Assembly (NCBI RefSeq): GCF_001680005.1
Contig: NC_033564.1
Span: 248,001 to 312,000, forward strand
Source of the DNA: Plasmodium coatneyi
Taxonomy: Eukaryota > Apicomplexa > Aconoidasida > Haemosporida > Plasmodiidae
Length of the DNA: 64,000 nt
Direction: 5' to 3'
In this document: positions 1 to 11,000 of the stretch, one piece after another
How the letters are laid out: each line of letters opens with the position of its first letter
Numbering within the stretch: the stretch's first letter is position 1
Program-made: the position numbers and the translations under genes
Notes under the pieces: model-generated
Told to the model about the DNA's origin: nothing
The model's database searches: none
What the model saw: only the letters and a program-made list of their open reading frames with translations

Positions 1-62
1 CGCTGCATATGCTTTGACTGTGCGTAACAATATGCCTGTTTATCCCCACCTCCCCCTCGTAG

Positions 63-225
63 GAACTCCTAAAAGAGCTCATTACGCAAAAGTACCGGAA
101 GCTCTTTCAGCGCCATGACAAAGACTGCGGCAGTAGCGAAATTCAAATTATCATTTTGACGTTCAAAATATTTTTCCTCACGGAGCATATGAAGCGGAAC
201 AAAAAGGTGCAAGCCAAAAGTGGAA

Positions 226-260
<35 letters not shown>

Positions 261-682
261 ATTAACAAAATAGCTAGCCAAGTGATGGAATATTTGAAAT
301 ACCTACTGAGGGGGTATCCTCCCGCGGGCAGGCACCTCTTTTGGGGGTCAACCCAATTGTACCACATGTTACACACCACCACGATTTCATTTCCCCTTCG
401 CAGGACTTTGCTTGCCTGAGAGGCCTCTTCAAATGTGTAAGCCAGCGAAGGAGGTTGCTCGTCTACCTAGGCAGGAAAAACAGAGATATCTTTGACAAAA
501 TAACAGATTTTTTTAAAATAAAAAAACCGCTGATTCCAGGGACGCCTGAATATTACAACAAGGATCTCAAATACGTTCACTTCCACAACACGAAGAGGTT
601 TAAAAACAACGCAGAACGGAAGAAAAAGGTTAAGGCGAAGAATAAGAAGGTGCAGACGGACAAAATTTTGTTTGGCGACTGA
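63..682 (+). CDS. Organellar ribosomal protein uS15, C-terminal exons (5' end outside window)
   Basis: Small-subunit protein uS15 of an organellar (mitochondrial or apicoplast) ribosome. Two exons are visible, 63-206 and 404-682. The upstream acceptor is the AG at 61-62, and the intron between them (207-403) starts GTGCAAG and ends TTCGCAG. Joined, they read through the S15 signatures in order: GSSEIQIIILT, LTEHMKRNKKD and RRRLLVYLGRKN, which correspond to the bacterial GSPEVQIA, LTEHLK..KKD and RRRLLDYLKKKD. The splice falls exactly between KK and D of the conserved KKD, which supports the exon model. The basic tail ending in LFGD runs about 35 residues past a bacterial S15. Any targeting leader lies upstream of the window, so the organelle cannot be decided. 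The intron carries a run of 32 A. Confidence 0.87.
227..258 (+). repeat. Oligo-A run of 32 in the uS15 intron
   Basis: Uninterrupted A32 beginning 20 nt after the 5' splice site of the uS15 intron. One of a series of very long A/T runs in this window. Confidence 0.95.
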
Positions 683-1409
683 TTGGGGGAAGAACGATAG
701 AGAAGTTTCCACCTTTTGCCTCACATACGTATGTATGTGCCCATTCCGGGGTGAAGAATTATGCACGTCATTCTTTACAAAAAAGGAAACGTTCATAACG
801 TAGCTTCGCATTTGTGTATTCCGCGGAAAGCATCTTCTGCTATATTTTTTTTTTTTTTTTTTTTTTTTTTCGTAACGTACAAGCGAAGTGGTAAGTCCCC
901 ATTTCGCATTGCTTTTTTCATCCCCCCTTTTTGTGCATTCCTTTTTTTTACAACATATTGCGTAGGTGTGTCGCACGTGGCTCCGATTTAAAGCGCCACG
1001 TGCAAACCGTTTTGGCGAATCGACTCAGTGAGGCCTATCCGTACTGTTTACACCTCCTCCCCCAATGTGATTCATTCACATAATTATTTTTTCTTCCCAC
1101 CCTCTGTGAAACTTTAAAATAATTTCCCCCCCGTTCGCGCAACACATGCTTGGTGAACGGAACAATAATTGCCGCCCATTTGATAGGCCTCTTCCGCGCA
1201 GTGAATTTCTGCACTCTCTGTGTATAGTTTGAGGGTCCACCGCCACACCATCCCACGTTCCCTTTGCTACGCTTATTGTAAGCTGTTTCGACCTTGTGTG
1301 CCTTCCCTTCTCCTCGCCCTTTTTCCCCTTTTAATAAAAGTAATTGTCACACTTAAACATGGCATAAGAGTGGGCGGCCTTTTCACCCCTTCTTGACTTC
1401 CTCCCCAAA
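683..1409. other. Intergenic spacer with T26 run
   Basis: Spacer between two tandem plus-strand genes, holding the uS15 3' flank and the promoter of the gene at 1410. It contains a T26 run (845-870). No convincing reading frame or RNA gene is seen. Confidence 0.6.
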
Positions 1410-3591
1410 ATGAGTTGCCTACATGGGAACAATGTAGAACGAGGAGTTTCGCATTTTTTTTTCCCCTTTCACGTTCTGCTGTACGGGTTCCGCAGTTTGT
1501 TTTCCCGTTTGGCGCTTCTCTTCGCCGTGCTGCATGGAGTAACCCTCTGCAAGAGTAACCACGGGGTGGACCCGTCACGGGGCCCCCCTGGTGTGCCCCC
1601 CATTTTCAGCGTCATCAGTAGCGATGTCAAAATGGGCAACCAAGTGGACTACGTGAGGAGGGCGCACCACCAGGAGGGGGTGAAACTGTATGAGCAGGTC
1701 AGGAACAAATGCAAGGTGTACTTTCTGCCGCTCGTCTGGCCGTGCGGCGAGAAGGGGGGTTCACAAGGCAGACACATAGAGGGAGCCATTAACAGGACTG
1801 ATAACAAAACGGATAACAAAACGGCCAACAAAATAGCCAACAAAACAGATAACAAAACCGATGGAAACACCGATGAGGGGCGTGCTGCCCACGCAGGACC
1901 GGGGGACGATGAACCCCCCTTCGAATACCTCCAGCGAAACCTACAACGCACGAAATGCAAAATGGAAAGCTTCGCGTCACACATAGCACAGTCGGACGTT
2001 GTTGTAGTCCCCATGAACTACCACGACATTTTAAATAAGCATCTCCTGGACATTGCCCAGTTTAGCAACTTCCTGAATGCGATTGACTTCCTCCTTTATG
2101 TGAACAAAACGAAGGATAACCACAACGTTATTTTTTACATATACAATTTTCATGAGGATGACGATGCGTCTACAGGTAGATCACACCATGACAACTACGT
2201 GGAGAAGGAAAAGGCATCCATCGTGAATATAGTAAAGTCGTTTCTTCGAAGTCACCTGAAGGACCGGTACGACACGTGTATAAAGGAGAGATTCATTTTT
2301 GCAAAAGAGAACAGCATCGATGTGGATAAATGGCGTGACCAAATTGGGAAGAAGAAGGTCTACCACCGAGTGAAGGTCCCCATGGGGGGGAACCCTCCAA
2401 TCAGGGATAACAGAAGCTACTCCATCTTTGAGAACTACCGTCCCGATGCGCTGAAGAATCTGACTAGCCAAAATTATTTCATCTATAATTTTTTTTCCAA
2501 TTTGAAAATTTCAATCCTGCATGAATATTTAAAATTGGCTAGCCAACTCAAAATGGACAATTTTGATCCACTACCAGATGCGGGAAAAATGAAAATAAAA
2601 ATGAGCCAAGTGGCCAAACAAATAGATATGCTGCTTAACAAATTTTTACTCTTCCAGTTAAACAAAAAAGTCGTTAAGGATGAGGAAATGATTGAACAGA
2701 TTAGAAGGAAGCAGCACTCTTACCTCGTCCATATCATCACAACAGACTTGCTAGAAAAATATGAACACCTTTTGGAAAACCTCATTCGACAGTTATACCA
2801 ATTGTATAGACAAAGAATAAAAAAAATAAAAATAAATTCAAATATGATTAGTGAGTTTTCAAAAGAAATAAAAAAGGTTGATCATCTGTTCCACCTGTAC
2901 AATTCGTCTATGTCCTTTGTTCACTACTTCAACAACAAAGGGGATTACTTCCGTGAAAGAGCTAACTCCATTGCCCTTCACATGGAAGCAAAACTGCTAC
3001 AAACAATGAATGAAACAACAACAGAAATAGTAAACTACTACATATCACAGGGGGTATACGTTCGGAACTACGACTTCACTTCTTCTTTTCTTTCCCTGAG
3101 GAAGTACTCCTTCCTTTCCTACATGCTCCAAACAGTAGCCGACATGCTCAGGAACAGAATAAGCCTCACCTTTAACTACCTCTCCCCGAGTGCCTTCGGC
3201 TTCTCCTCCTACAAGTAAGGCCTGTGTGCACAGCTAACCTTCGACGGGAAAAAACGGCTTCCCACAAAGCACGCTGTACAATCGCACTGCTAATCTGCAC
3301 TGCTCCTGCACCCGTTGAACATATGCCCTTTCCCCGCCCCCACCCTCAGGGACGACCTCTCCTTATCCCCCAAGAGGGACCTCATGATCACCACCAGCGA
3401 AATGGACCAGGTGGAAAAAATGTAAGTCCGCAGGTGCACGTGAGCAAGGTACATCGGCTAACCGAGCAGCCGTATAACCGATCAACGGATCAAACGCTTA
3501 ACCGCTTCTTTAACCGCATCCCCCCTGCAGAAACATCCCCACGAGTACCTACTCGAAGATTCTCCTCTCAATGGAGACGAATAAGAGGTAA
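1410..3591 (+). CDS. Conserved Plasmodium protein of unknown function with N-terminal hydrophobic leader
   Basis: I do not recognise this protein family. Exons are 1410-3214, 3350-3421 and 3531-3591, giving about 645 residues. Both introns are GT-AG and the frame stays open across them to TAA at 3589-3591. The start is the first ATG in the open frame. Residues about 15-45 are hydrophobic and aromatic (FFFPFHVLLYG, LALLFAVLHGV) and could be a signal peptide or anchor, although about 14 polar residues precede them. A run of imperfect four-residue repeats (DNKT, ANKI) lies near residues 130-150. The rest is predicted largely helical, with two hydrophobic-rich patches near the C-terminus. The gene converges on the XRN gene with a 133-bp gap. 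A secreted or membrane location is possible but unproven. Confidence 0.75.
1792..1875 (+). repeat. 12-bp degenerate coding repeat
   Basis: About seven imperfect copies of a 12-bp unit (consensus AAAACGGATAAC) within the gene at 1410. They encode the four-residue repeat [DAN]NK[TI], typical Plasmodium low complexity. Confidence 0.8.
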
Positions 3592-3724
3592 CGAAGTTGG
3601 ACCCACATGAGGAGCTGACTCCCTGGGTAGGTGCCATTCCACTTAAAAAAAAAAAAGAAGCCTCACGCCAGTTTTTCCATTTTCCTTCCTTTGCATTAAT
3701 TACACTAGTCCATTTATTCACGCG

Positions 3725-6588
3725 TTAGTATCTGTGCTCCCGTCCGGTGAGTTCTCTACAAAAGGGAAAGAAGCGGCGTCACACCATTTGACGTTATGTA
3801 ATACGGTGCCATTCCATTCTACCCTATGGTTATGTCATGCTAATTCATTCCATATCGGAGTACAGACGGTGGGAGCTCTCTTATCCTTCCCCTTCTCCAA
3901 AAAAAGAAAAAAAACTTACCTCAACTTGTATTTGAGCTTGGAAATCTTTTTACTGCGCTCCGTAATTATCTTGTTTATTGTGTTGCAGTTTATGAAGGGC
4001 AGGTGCACGATGTACTCCCACGTTTCTCTGCGCGGGTGGAAAAAAGAAAAAAAAATAAATAAAAATAACAATGACCATAACGATGGTGGGTGATCATGCA
4101 AGCACTCGGGACAACCTCACAAATCAATCAACCCGATCGGCCGTTAGGTTAGGGGTAGACGCGTCTATGCACCCCTCCCCCCAAAACGTACTTTTTTCCA
4201 TTGGGATCGATTCGAACGTTCTCTGGGAAGAAGGACTTCACCTCGTCTTCGGAGTAGATATTTCTACGTGGGTGGGCACAGTAAACAGGGTATGTGCATG
4301 TCGTGGAGTATCATTTGGGTGTACATATGAACGGCGCACCCGTGCACATGTTGCCACGCTGCACTCACTTGTACGCCTCGGGCAGGAGGTTGTTGTCCTT
4401 CTGGGGCAGCACGCTGATGAGGTGCGTGTAGGCCGAATAGGGCTTTCCCTAAGGGGAGGGCGCGGTAAAATGAGCGATTGAAGCAGGTAATAAGGCGGAC
4501 GACGAAACATAAGCTTACACATTACGTATATGTAGGTAAATACCGGCAACCGCATTTGTGTGCGATCCCACAGAAGGTATGCCATGCCTGTCCTTACCTT
4601 TTCGAAAAAAAAAATCGGACTTCTCAAAGGATAGCAAATCGCTGCACAGGGGCGCGTAGTGGTAGGGGTACTCCCTGCAAAAAAAAAAAAAAAAAAAAAA
4701 AAAATCCAAATGTAATATTTCTGCGTCATTTTGTACAACGGGTTGAGTCTAGTTACGTGTCGAAAGGACGTCCCCTGGTGATGCCCCCGTGAAGCGCCCC
4801 CCACTTACCAACACCAACTAGCGCATCCAAAGTGGTAATAGTGCAGGTTCCAAAACAACCCCTCGATGTACTTCTTCACAATGTGCTGAATCTGCTTTGG
4901 GTCCTCCACCCCGAACTTCTGCTTATAGTAGTAACTCTTGTACTTCCCCTCATCGGTGAACTCCCTAACATTTTCCTGATTTCCTCTCTTTAAAAAGTAG
5001 GAAAATTCTTGTGCGCTTAAAATCTTCAGGATAATTTTAAGCCTCTGTATGTGTACCTTATCCTTAAGGGTTATATAATTGTTGTACCTGTATATGTAGT
5101 AAATATACGCGTTAAGTATCTCATTCATGGACCCTTCGTTAATATCGATATTTGGAATGTGGGGGAGGAAGTCATTTCCCACTAGGAAGGAGAGGAAGAC
5201 AATATCGTCTACCACTCGACCGATATTGAAGACGACATTTTTTTCTTTTTTCAATTTATTTATGTAGGTTGCTATTTGGGTTCTTATAGAATTGCGTAGT
5301 TTGTACACATCTAAAATTTCGAAATCGTAACTGTTCAGCGGTTCGCAGTGGACGTAGTAGTCCTTTGTGTAGTGGTGGATTCTGCAGAGGGGATCACTTT
5401 GCGGGGGATCGGTGCTCACAGTGGAATCCGTCTCTTTGTTATCGTGCATGTTGCCCCCCTCATTGGTATTGTGCACGTTGTCCTCATTTGTGGCCGCTGT
5501 ATCCTTGGCTTGTGTGAAATCCCGCTGTGCCTTGTCCAAATTTTCCAGCAGCGTGGCCTGCGAATCGTTGGTCATTTTGTACTTGTCCCTCAGGATGAAG
5601 ATGTTGTTGAGGTGCGTAACGAGGGACAGCATGATGAGGTCCGCATCCAGTCCGTAGATGCAGTGACTATAATTTCGGAAGGCGACGTCCCGCTTGCAGT
5701 TCTGCGGGGGAGAAGCGGTGAAAAGGACACGCAACAATGGTATTGCAGCGACTCTAACGGTGCATCACGATAATGGTGCATTATGGTAACGGTGCAACGC
5801 GGTATCGTGGCGTAGTATGTACCACCATCCACTCCGGGCAGCGTTTCCGCTAAACTGATTAGTTTGCACTGCAATTGGCCTACCTCCCGAATGAACTTTA
5901 GAATCTTGTGCTCGCCCTCGCCAGGCACATCCGACCCCGAGAAGATCACATCGAAGGGGAAGATCCCCTTTTTTTTCAGAATCTGGAACCACTTGTTCAG
6001 CGATAGGTTAATCTTATACATGAAGTCTGTACCAGTGGTGATACAATTAGGGTTAAACAAATTAGCCCCGTTAGAATTATCGTTCACCTTAAATAAGCTA
6101 AGGAAGCGTCTCTTCCTCTGTTGATTCATCTTCGCCTTAGGGGATACCCCATCTACGCCCACATAAACTAACTTCCTCGGTTTTACTAAATGGAAGAGAT
6201 TTTTTAGGTACTGCAAAATATTTGACAACAGCTCGTGTTCATCATGCACAGGTAGTGTCTCCTTGTTCGCATGTGTGCAGTGATGTATTACCCCATTCAT
6301 GTCTACATAAAATATGTCCACTTCTTTCTGTCCGTCATTTGTGATTAGCTCTTCCCTAACTGTTGGGTAGTATGACGTTAGCCATTTGTACATTCGTGGG
6401 ATTCCAAAAATTCGATATCCCCTTCTTTTAGCAACAGATTCATATTTTCCACGTCTTACATTTTTCACCACGTTCCTGGATGACCCAATGAAGTGCTGTT
6501 CCTTCCTCTTTGTGCCGCTTGTCACTAACCACAGGAAACATACCAATGAACAAGCCAGGGAACATGCCTGCCAAAATGGTACACGCAT
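3725..6588 (-). CDS. Short XRN-family 5'-3' exoribonuclease with signal-like N-terminus; homopolymer frameshift in exon 3
   Basis: XRN-type 5'-3' exoribonuclease. Exons in coding order: 6588-5884, 5701-4809, 4674-4598, 4448-4369, 4263-4192, 4027-3920, 3755-3725. The seven acidic active-site positions of the family appear in YVDMNGVIH, YVGVDGVSP, SGSDVPGEGEH, GLDADLIM and VGNDFLPHIP. Later signatures are WEYPYHYAPL, SVLPQKDNNLLP and NGKKETWEYIVHLPF. The protein is about 654 residues, far shorter than XRN1 or XRN2, and stops soon after the conserved core at ELTGREHRY. The first in-frame ATG (6588) gives a hydrophobic segment (residues about 7-24) and then a basic stretch before the usual GIPRMYKWL start, resembling a signal peptide plus transit region. 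Exon 3 has one base too many in an A10 run (4605-4614): only A9 joins FEKSDFFF to EKGKPYSAY. Confidence 0.85.
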
Positions 6589-7283
6589 GTTCAATCTGCT
6601 TCCTCGCGCTTACATTCGTACTTTTTTTTTGCCATCTGCATTTTTGCTTCTCTCATGGGGGAAGGGGGAGGGACGGACCTCGCAGAATGAACAGAGGCAC
6701 ACTAACATAACACCCACATGGGGTCACACGTTGCGGAAAATACCCCAACAGTTAATACCGACCGTAGCAAAAGTAGCTGCCGTGTGGCAGTGGGGGGCGC
6801 GTTGGCAATTGTGTAGTGTTCGCACAGCATATCCTTCCACGCTGCTGTTTTTTTTTCTCTTTCTTAACCTGCGATCAGCAAAACGATGCACCTTCTCCCG
6901 CGTCAGGAGGTTATCTCCCCTGATGTGAAAGAAAAAAAAAAAAAGTAAAGGGAAGATCCTTCTAACCCACAGGAACAGTCACCAATCAGCTGTCAGGGCA
7001 GGGTGTGCGCACTACATCTGGGCGCCCCAATGGAGTACCTTTTTTTTTTTTTGCACTTTAAAGTTCGGTGTAGGGTGAAACCGGCGCGCAAATTCTTGAA
7101 CGGGCTGTTCAAATTGTTATACCAAAAAAGAGGAGGAAGCAAAGAAGAGTCCAAGCTATGAAGCAGCAAAGCAACGATGCGACGAACGACGGAGTGATCA
7201 AACCTTGGGTGAACACAAAATAGAAGAAATTCCAAATCGACCTTGCATCTGCTTCGCCAGACCAACACACCGCTACACAACAG
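6589..7283. promoter_or_regulatory. Divergent promoter region between XRN (-) and small CxxC gene (+)
   Basis: Region of 695 bp between divergently transcribed genes, so both promoters and 5' UTRs should lie here. Several T and A runs (around 6847, 6932 and 7039) are visible. The reading frames inside are short and unconvincing. Confidence 0.55.
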
Positions 7284-7634
7284 ATGACACGAACCAACAG
7301 GGAGCTGTGCAAATTTGTCTGCAACAAGTGCAACAATTTCATTTACCTGAACGAAGCGTGCGAGTTGGTATTCAAAAAAACGTACCCGGAGTATGCCAAA
7401 AAATATTACGATATGAATGAGCTAAGCAAAGGACGGGAAAGCAGCACAACTCCGGGACTGCACCTTCTGGACAATCTGTATAGGCAGATTTATGGTAATG
7501 GATTATGTGGGGTTAACAAACAAAAGAACGACTTTGCGAACAAGGATGGGCTCAAGAAAGTGTTGCAGTTTCTAAACAGGGGAAATATAAAGTGTACCAA
7601 ATGTAGCGCAACGAACATGTGGCACGTTAAGTAG
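7284..7634 (+). CDS. Small protein with paired CxxC motifs, unknown function
   Basis: A 116-residue protein from ATG 7284 to TAG 7632-7634. It has CNKC near residue 13 and CTKC near residue 104, a spacing compatible with one four-cysteine zinc site, and is otherwise polar and lysine-rich. I do not recognise a family. The Rpr2/Rpp21 group of RNase P subunits also pairs two CxxC motifs, but its other conserved residues are not evident. The ATG follows ACAACAG, so an upstream exon spliced onto position 7284 is possible; no clear donor was found. It is divergent from XRN and convergent with the 1,616-residue gene downstream. Confidence 0.6.
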   Translation: MTRTNRELCKFVCNKCNNFIYLNEACELVFKKTYPEYAKKYYDMNELSKGRESSTTPGLHLLDNLYRQIYGNGLCGVNKQKNDFANKDGLKKVLQFLNRGNIKCTKCSATNMWHVK

Positions 7635-8025
7635 GGAAGGAAACACACACAATCGTACCTGCAACAGTACGCAACAAGGGGGGTATGCCCAAATGATGCT
7701 TCTCACTTTGGTCTCGCCCCCGGTCGGTTCCTCTTTCGATTAGCAAAATGGATTACCGTGGAAGGAACGAGATGAGATGAAGCTGAAGGAAACAAAACAA
7801 AACGGGACAAAAACATCAAACATGGTGAAAAAAAAGCGAAGCACAAAAAAAAAAAAAAAAAAAAAAAGAAAGCACAAAATTCCGGACAGTGTGTGTATAT
7901 CTGCAAGCACAGCTGTGCGCATATCCGATTTGGATGACGTATGAGAGGATAAAAAGAAGAAAATTGCAAAGAGTCAACTTAATAGGTTAACTGTGGTGTG
8001 CAAACGGATGACCGCTGGCGGCGCC
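7635..8025. other. Convergent 3' spacer
   Basis: Spacer of 391 bp between the 3' ends of two convergent genes. It contains an A-rich run interrupted once (about 7845-7870). No gene is seen. Confidence 0.6.
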
Positions 8026-11000
8026 TCAGTTGGTGGCCTTCAAATTTTGAACGCTAGACATAATTTTTTTCTTCTCCAGATCCAGCATCTTCTCTTCTTC
8101 AACCTTCTTTACGCAAATTTGGACGAATTCCTATAAGGGGTAAAATAGGGGGAGGAAGAGGAGGATATGTGTGTTGCCAGACAGGGGGGAAGAAAAGCAC
8201 TCCAGCAGAGGTGCCACATGGGGACAATTCAATCGTCCACGATCCAATCCAACCAGTCCAACGCTTAAACCCACCTTTATGATACCCCTAGTGAAGGCAT
8301 CCAACGTGTAGACATTGCTTATGAGGGCATACGTATCGATGATGAGGTAGATATAATTGAGCGTGCTGGGGAATCTCTTCACGATGAGGCTGTAGAGCCG
8401 AATGATCTCTTCAGCCAGGTCAAACTTAATACCATCTACCCGACCGACCTGAATTCGCTGATTTAGGAAAACAAAAATGCTATACACCAATTTCATCAGG
8501 TCAATTATTTCAATTTTTTTTTTTTTATTGGCATTACTCATGTAGAGGTTATCATGAGAGATGACTTCTTGGAGGTATTTTTTTTTTCTTTGCAAAATGG
8601 CTGATGCGCAATTATATACTTTTTCCATCAGGCTGTTTAAGAACTCGCTGGAAATTTCGATTCTCTCTTTGTTAAACTTTAGGAAGTTTTTCTTCCGCAC
8701 GATGGTTTTGCTGTTCCCCTTCGCAGGCTGGTCACTACTGTTATTACTACTGTTATTACTACTGTTATTACTACTGCTATCACTGCCGTTATCACTGTTG
8801 TTATCACTGCTGTTATCACTGCTGTTGCCATCCAGATGGGGTGCCCCGTTAGAGGTCGGCTCCTCTTCCTCGCTGCGTACCTCCTTCAGGGGTAGCCCCT
8901 GTGCCGAATCAAATATACCGTCCAGCTCGTCCACCCACAGGGCGCCCCCCCCGTGCAGGAATTCCTCAAAGCGGCGTTTATTCTCCTCCGTAGAAGCACT
9001 TCCGTCGTGATAAGCGGGCTCCCCATGGAAGACAGTGTCCCCCAAGGCATTGCTATCCACATTGGCCAGGGAGTACATAATGTAAGAAAGTTCCTTCAGA
9101 GAAAAATTCAACACAACTCTCACGTCATTCCTAATAACATCGAACAGATGTTTGAACCCAATTTTTATTTTCCTCGCAAAGGTGTTCACGTAGATACTTA
9201 TCGTCATTGTGTCTAAGGGGAGCTTAAAATAACTGGCATTGTGTTGTAAGAATTCATTGTCATTTTGAGGTTTTCCTTTCACGTTTTGCTCAGACGACGT
9301 ATCCAACCCGTTTGAGTGGTATCCATGTGGTTGCATCTGACTTAAGAACAATTTCATGTGAAGAGAAATGTATACTGAGAAAAGGTAACAGAATTTTAGG
9401 AAATACTTTTTCTTGATTACGTGTTTGTTGAGGGAAGTCATGGCCCACAGGGCTGAACCCAGGTTATCGTATTTTATCTCGTTTATGCTAATGCGTGTGG
9501 ACTTGCTCGTTCGCTCTGTGCGGCGCGCAGATGGGTTGGACAGCACATCGGTGCTATCTCCAGCATCCAACTGAACAGCATTGCAATCTGACGAATCGGA
9601 CTGAACAGATGTGCTCTCCCCAAAATTGTCATACCCATCAGTGCCAAGCACACCCCCCCCGGATGTGTCTATCTGCGCCCTCTGATACACGTAGCGAGGG
9701 AACTCAACCGTGTTCAGCAGCCAGTCGAACTTGTTAAAAATGTTCCTGTGTATATGCTTGTATTTTGTAAGCAAATAAATGAGCTGGCAAATATTTGACG
9801 ATTTCCATTTTAGGAAAGAATTCTCCACAATGGTACAAAGCAGTACTAACATTCTGTTCACCTGTTCAGATAAAGTGTTCATCCCTTTCCTCTCCGAATC
9901 GTAGTAATTTAACAACCCCTGCAAGAAGTGAATTATGTCATTAGAAGTGCAGTAGTTAAACCTGGTAGTGTTGATATACATGACGGAGAGGTAGAAAATT
10001 TCATCCAGCTGTTTTTTCGTTTCAACTAAATTCATATTTCTTCCTATGTAATTAACATAAATGGCTAGTTGTTTTGGCATTATAATATTCCTAAAGTTGA
10101 CACTTTTGTTTTTTTTGTAAAAAGTCATTGTCTCCTCGTTATATAGTTCTTCTATTCGCTTTTCCTCTATAATGTATATATCGTTCATGGAGACGTAGGT
10201 CGGGTAGTGCACCTGGTCTGTGTCACTACTTCGGTACAGACCCTCAACCTGCTTCAATGATTCTGCAATGCTTCTCTTCACATTTTCTATCAGCTTCCTC
10301 TTCATTTCGGTGCTATATAATTTTGTGAATTTGCTCAGAGCCAGCACATCCAGACATACGTCATTGGAGTTGGCGTTACCATCTGGAGGGGACATTCCCC
10401 CTGGAGGGGGGAGTCTTTCCAGCGTTTGCTCATAATCCCTATTCACGTCTACAACTTCGGTTGGGTCGAACGGGGTTAATTTGACCATTTCACCTTTGTT
10501 AAGGTCGTGGTTGCAATCACCAGTTTGTGGTTCGCCATATGAGGGATGCTCAGAATTCGTCTCCCCGACGGTGGTGTTATCCACAAGGGATGGTTCCTCT
10601 TCCAGGAGCTCCTCATCGGGGGACTCCTCACTGGGAATATTACTTTCGAAGTGGTCGTTATGATGGTTACCTAAAACGCTACCCATTTGAGTACTACCCA
10701 TTGGCGCATCATGACTTTTCTGTCCCCCCTCGGGGGGCTGGCCAAACTGAAACAGGTGCATGTGCCCGTTCAGCCACTCGTACATGTATTTATCCTTCAG
10801 GTCCAACTTGATCAGAGACACAAGAGAGCTCTTCAAACAGTTGTAAATGAAAATCAGCTCGTTCTTATATTCCATACGTATGTTTTTTACAGGTGGAGGT
10901 CGGTCCTTTAGTTCTACCGGTTCACCCAAGGGAGTCGACCTAACCTCATCCACAGTGCGTTCCCCCCCGTCGTTACCTATGACGAACATGAAGTAGTCCA

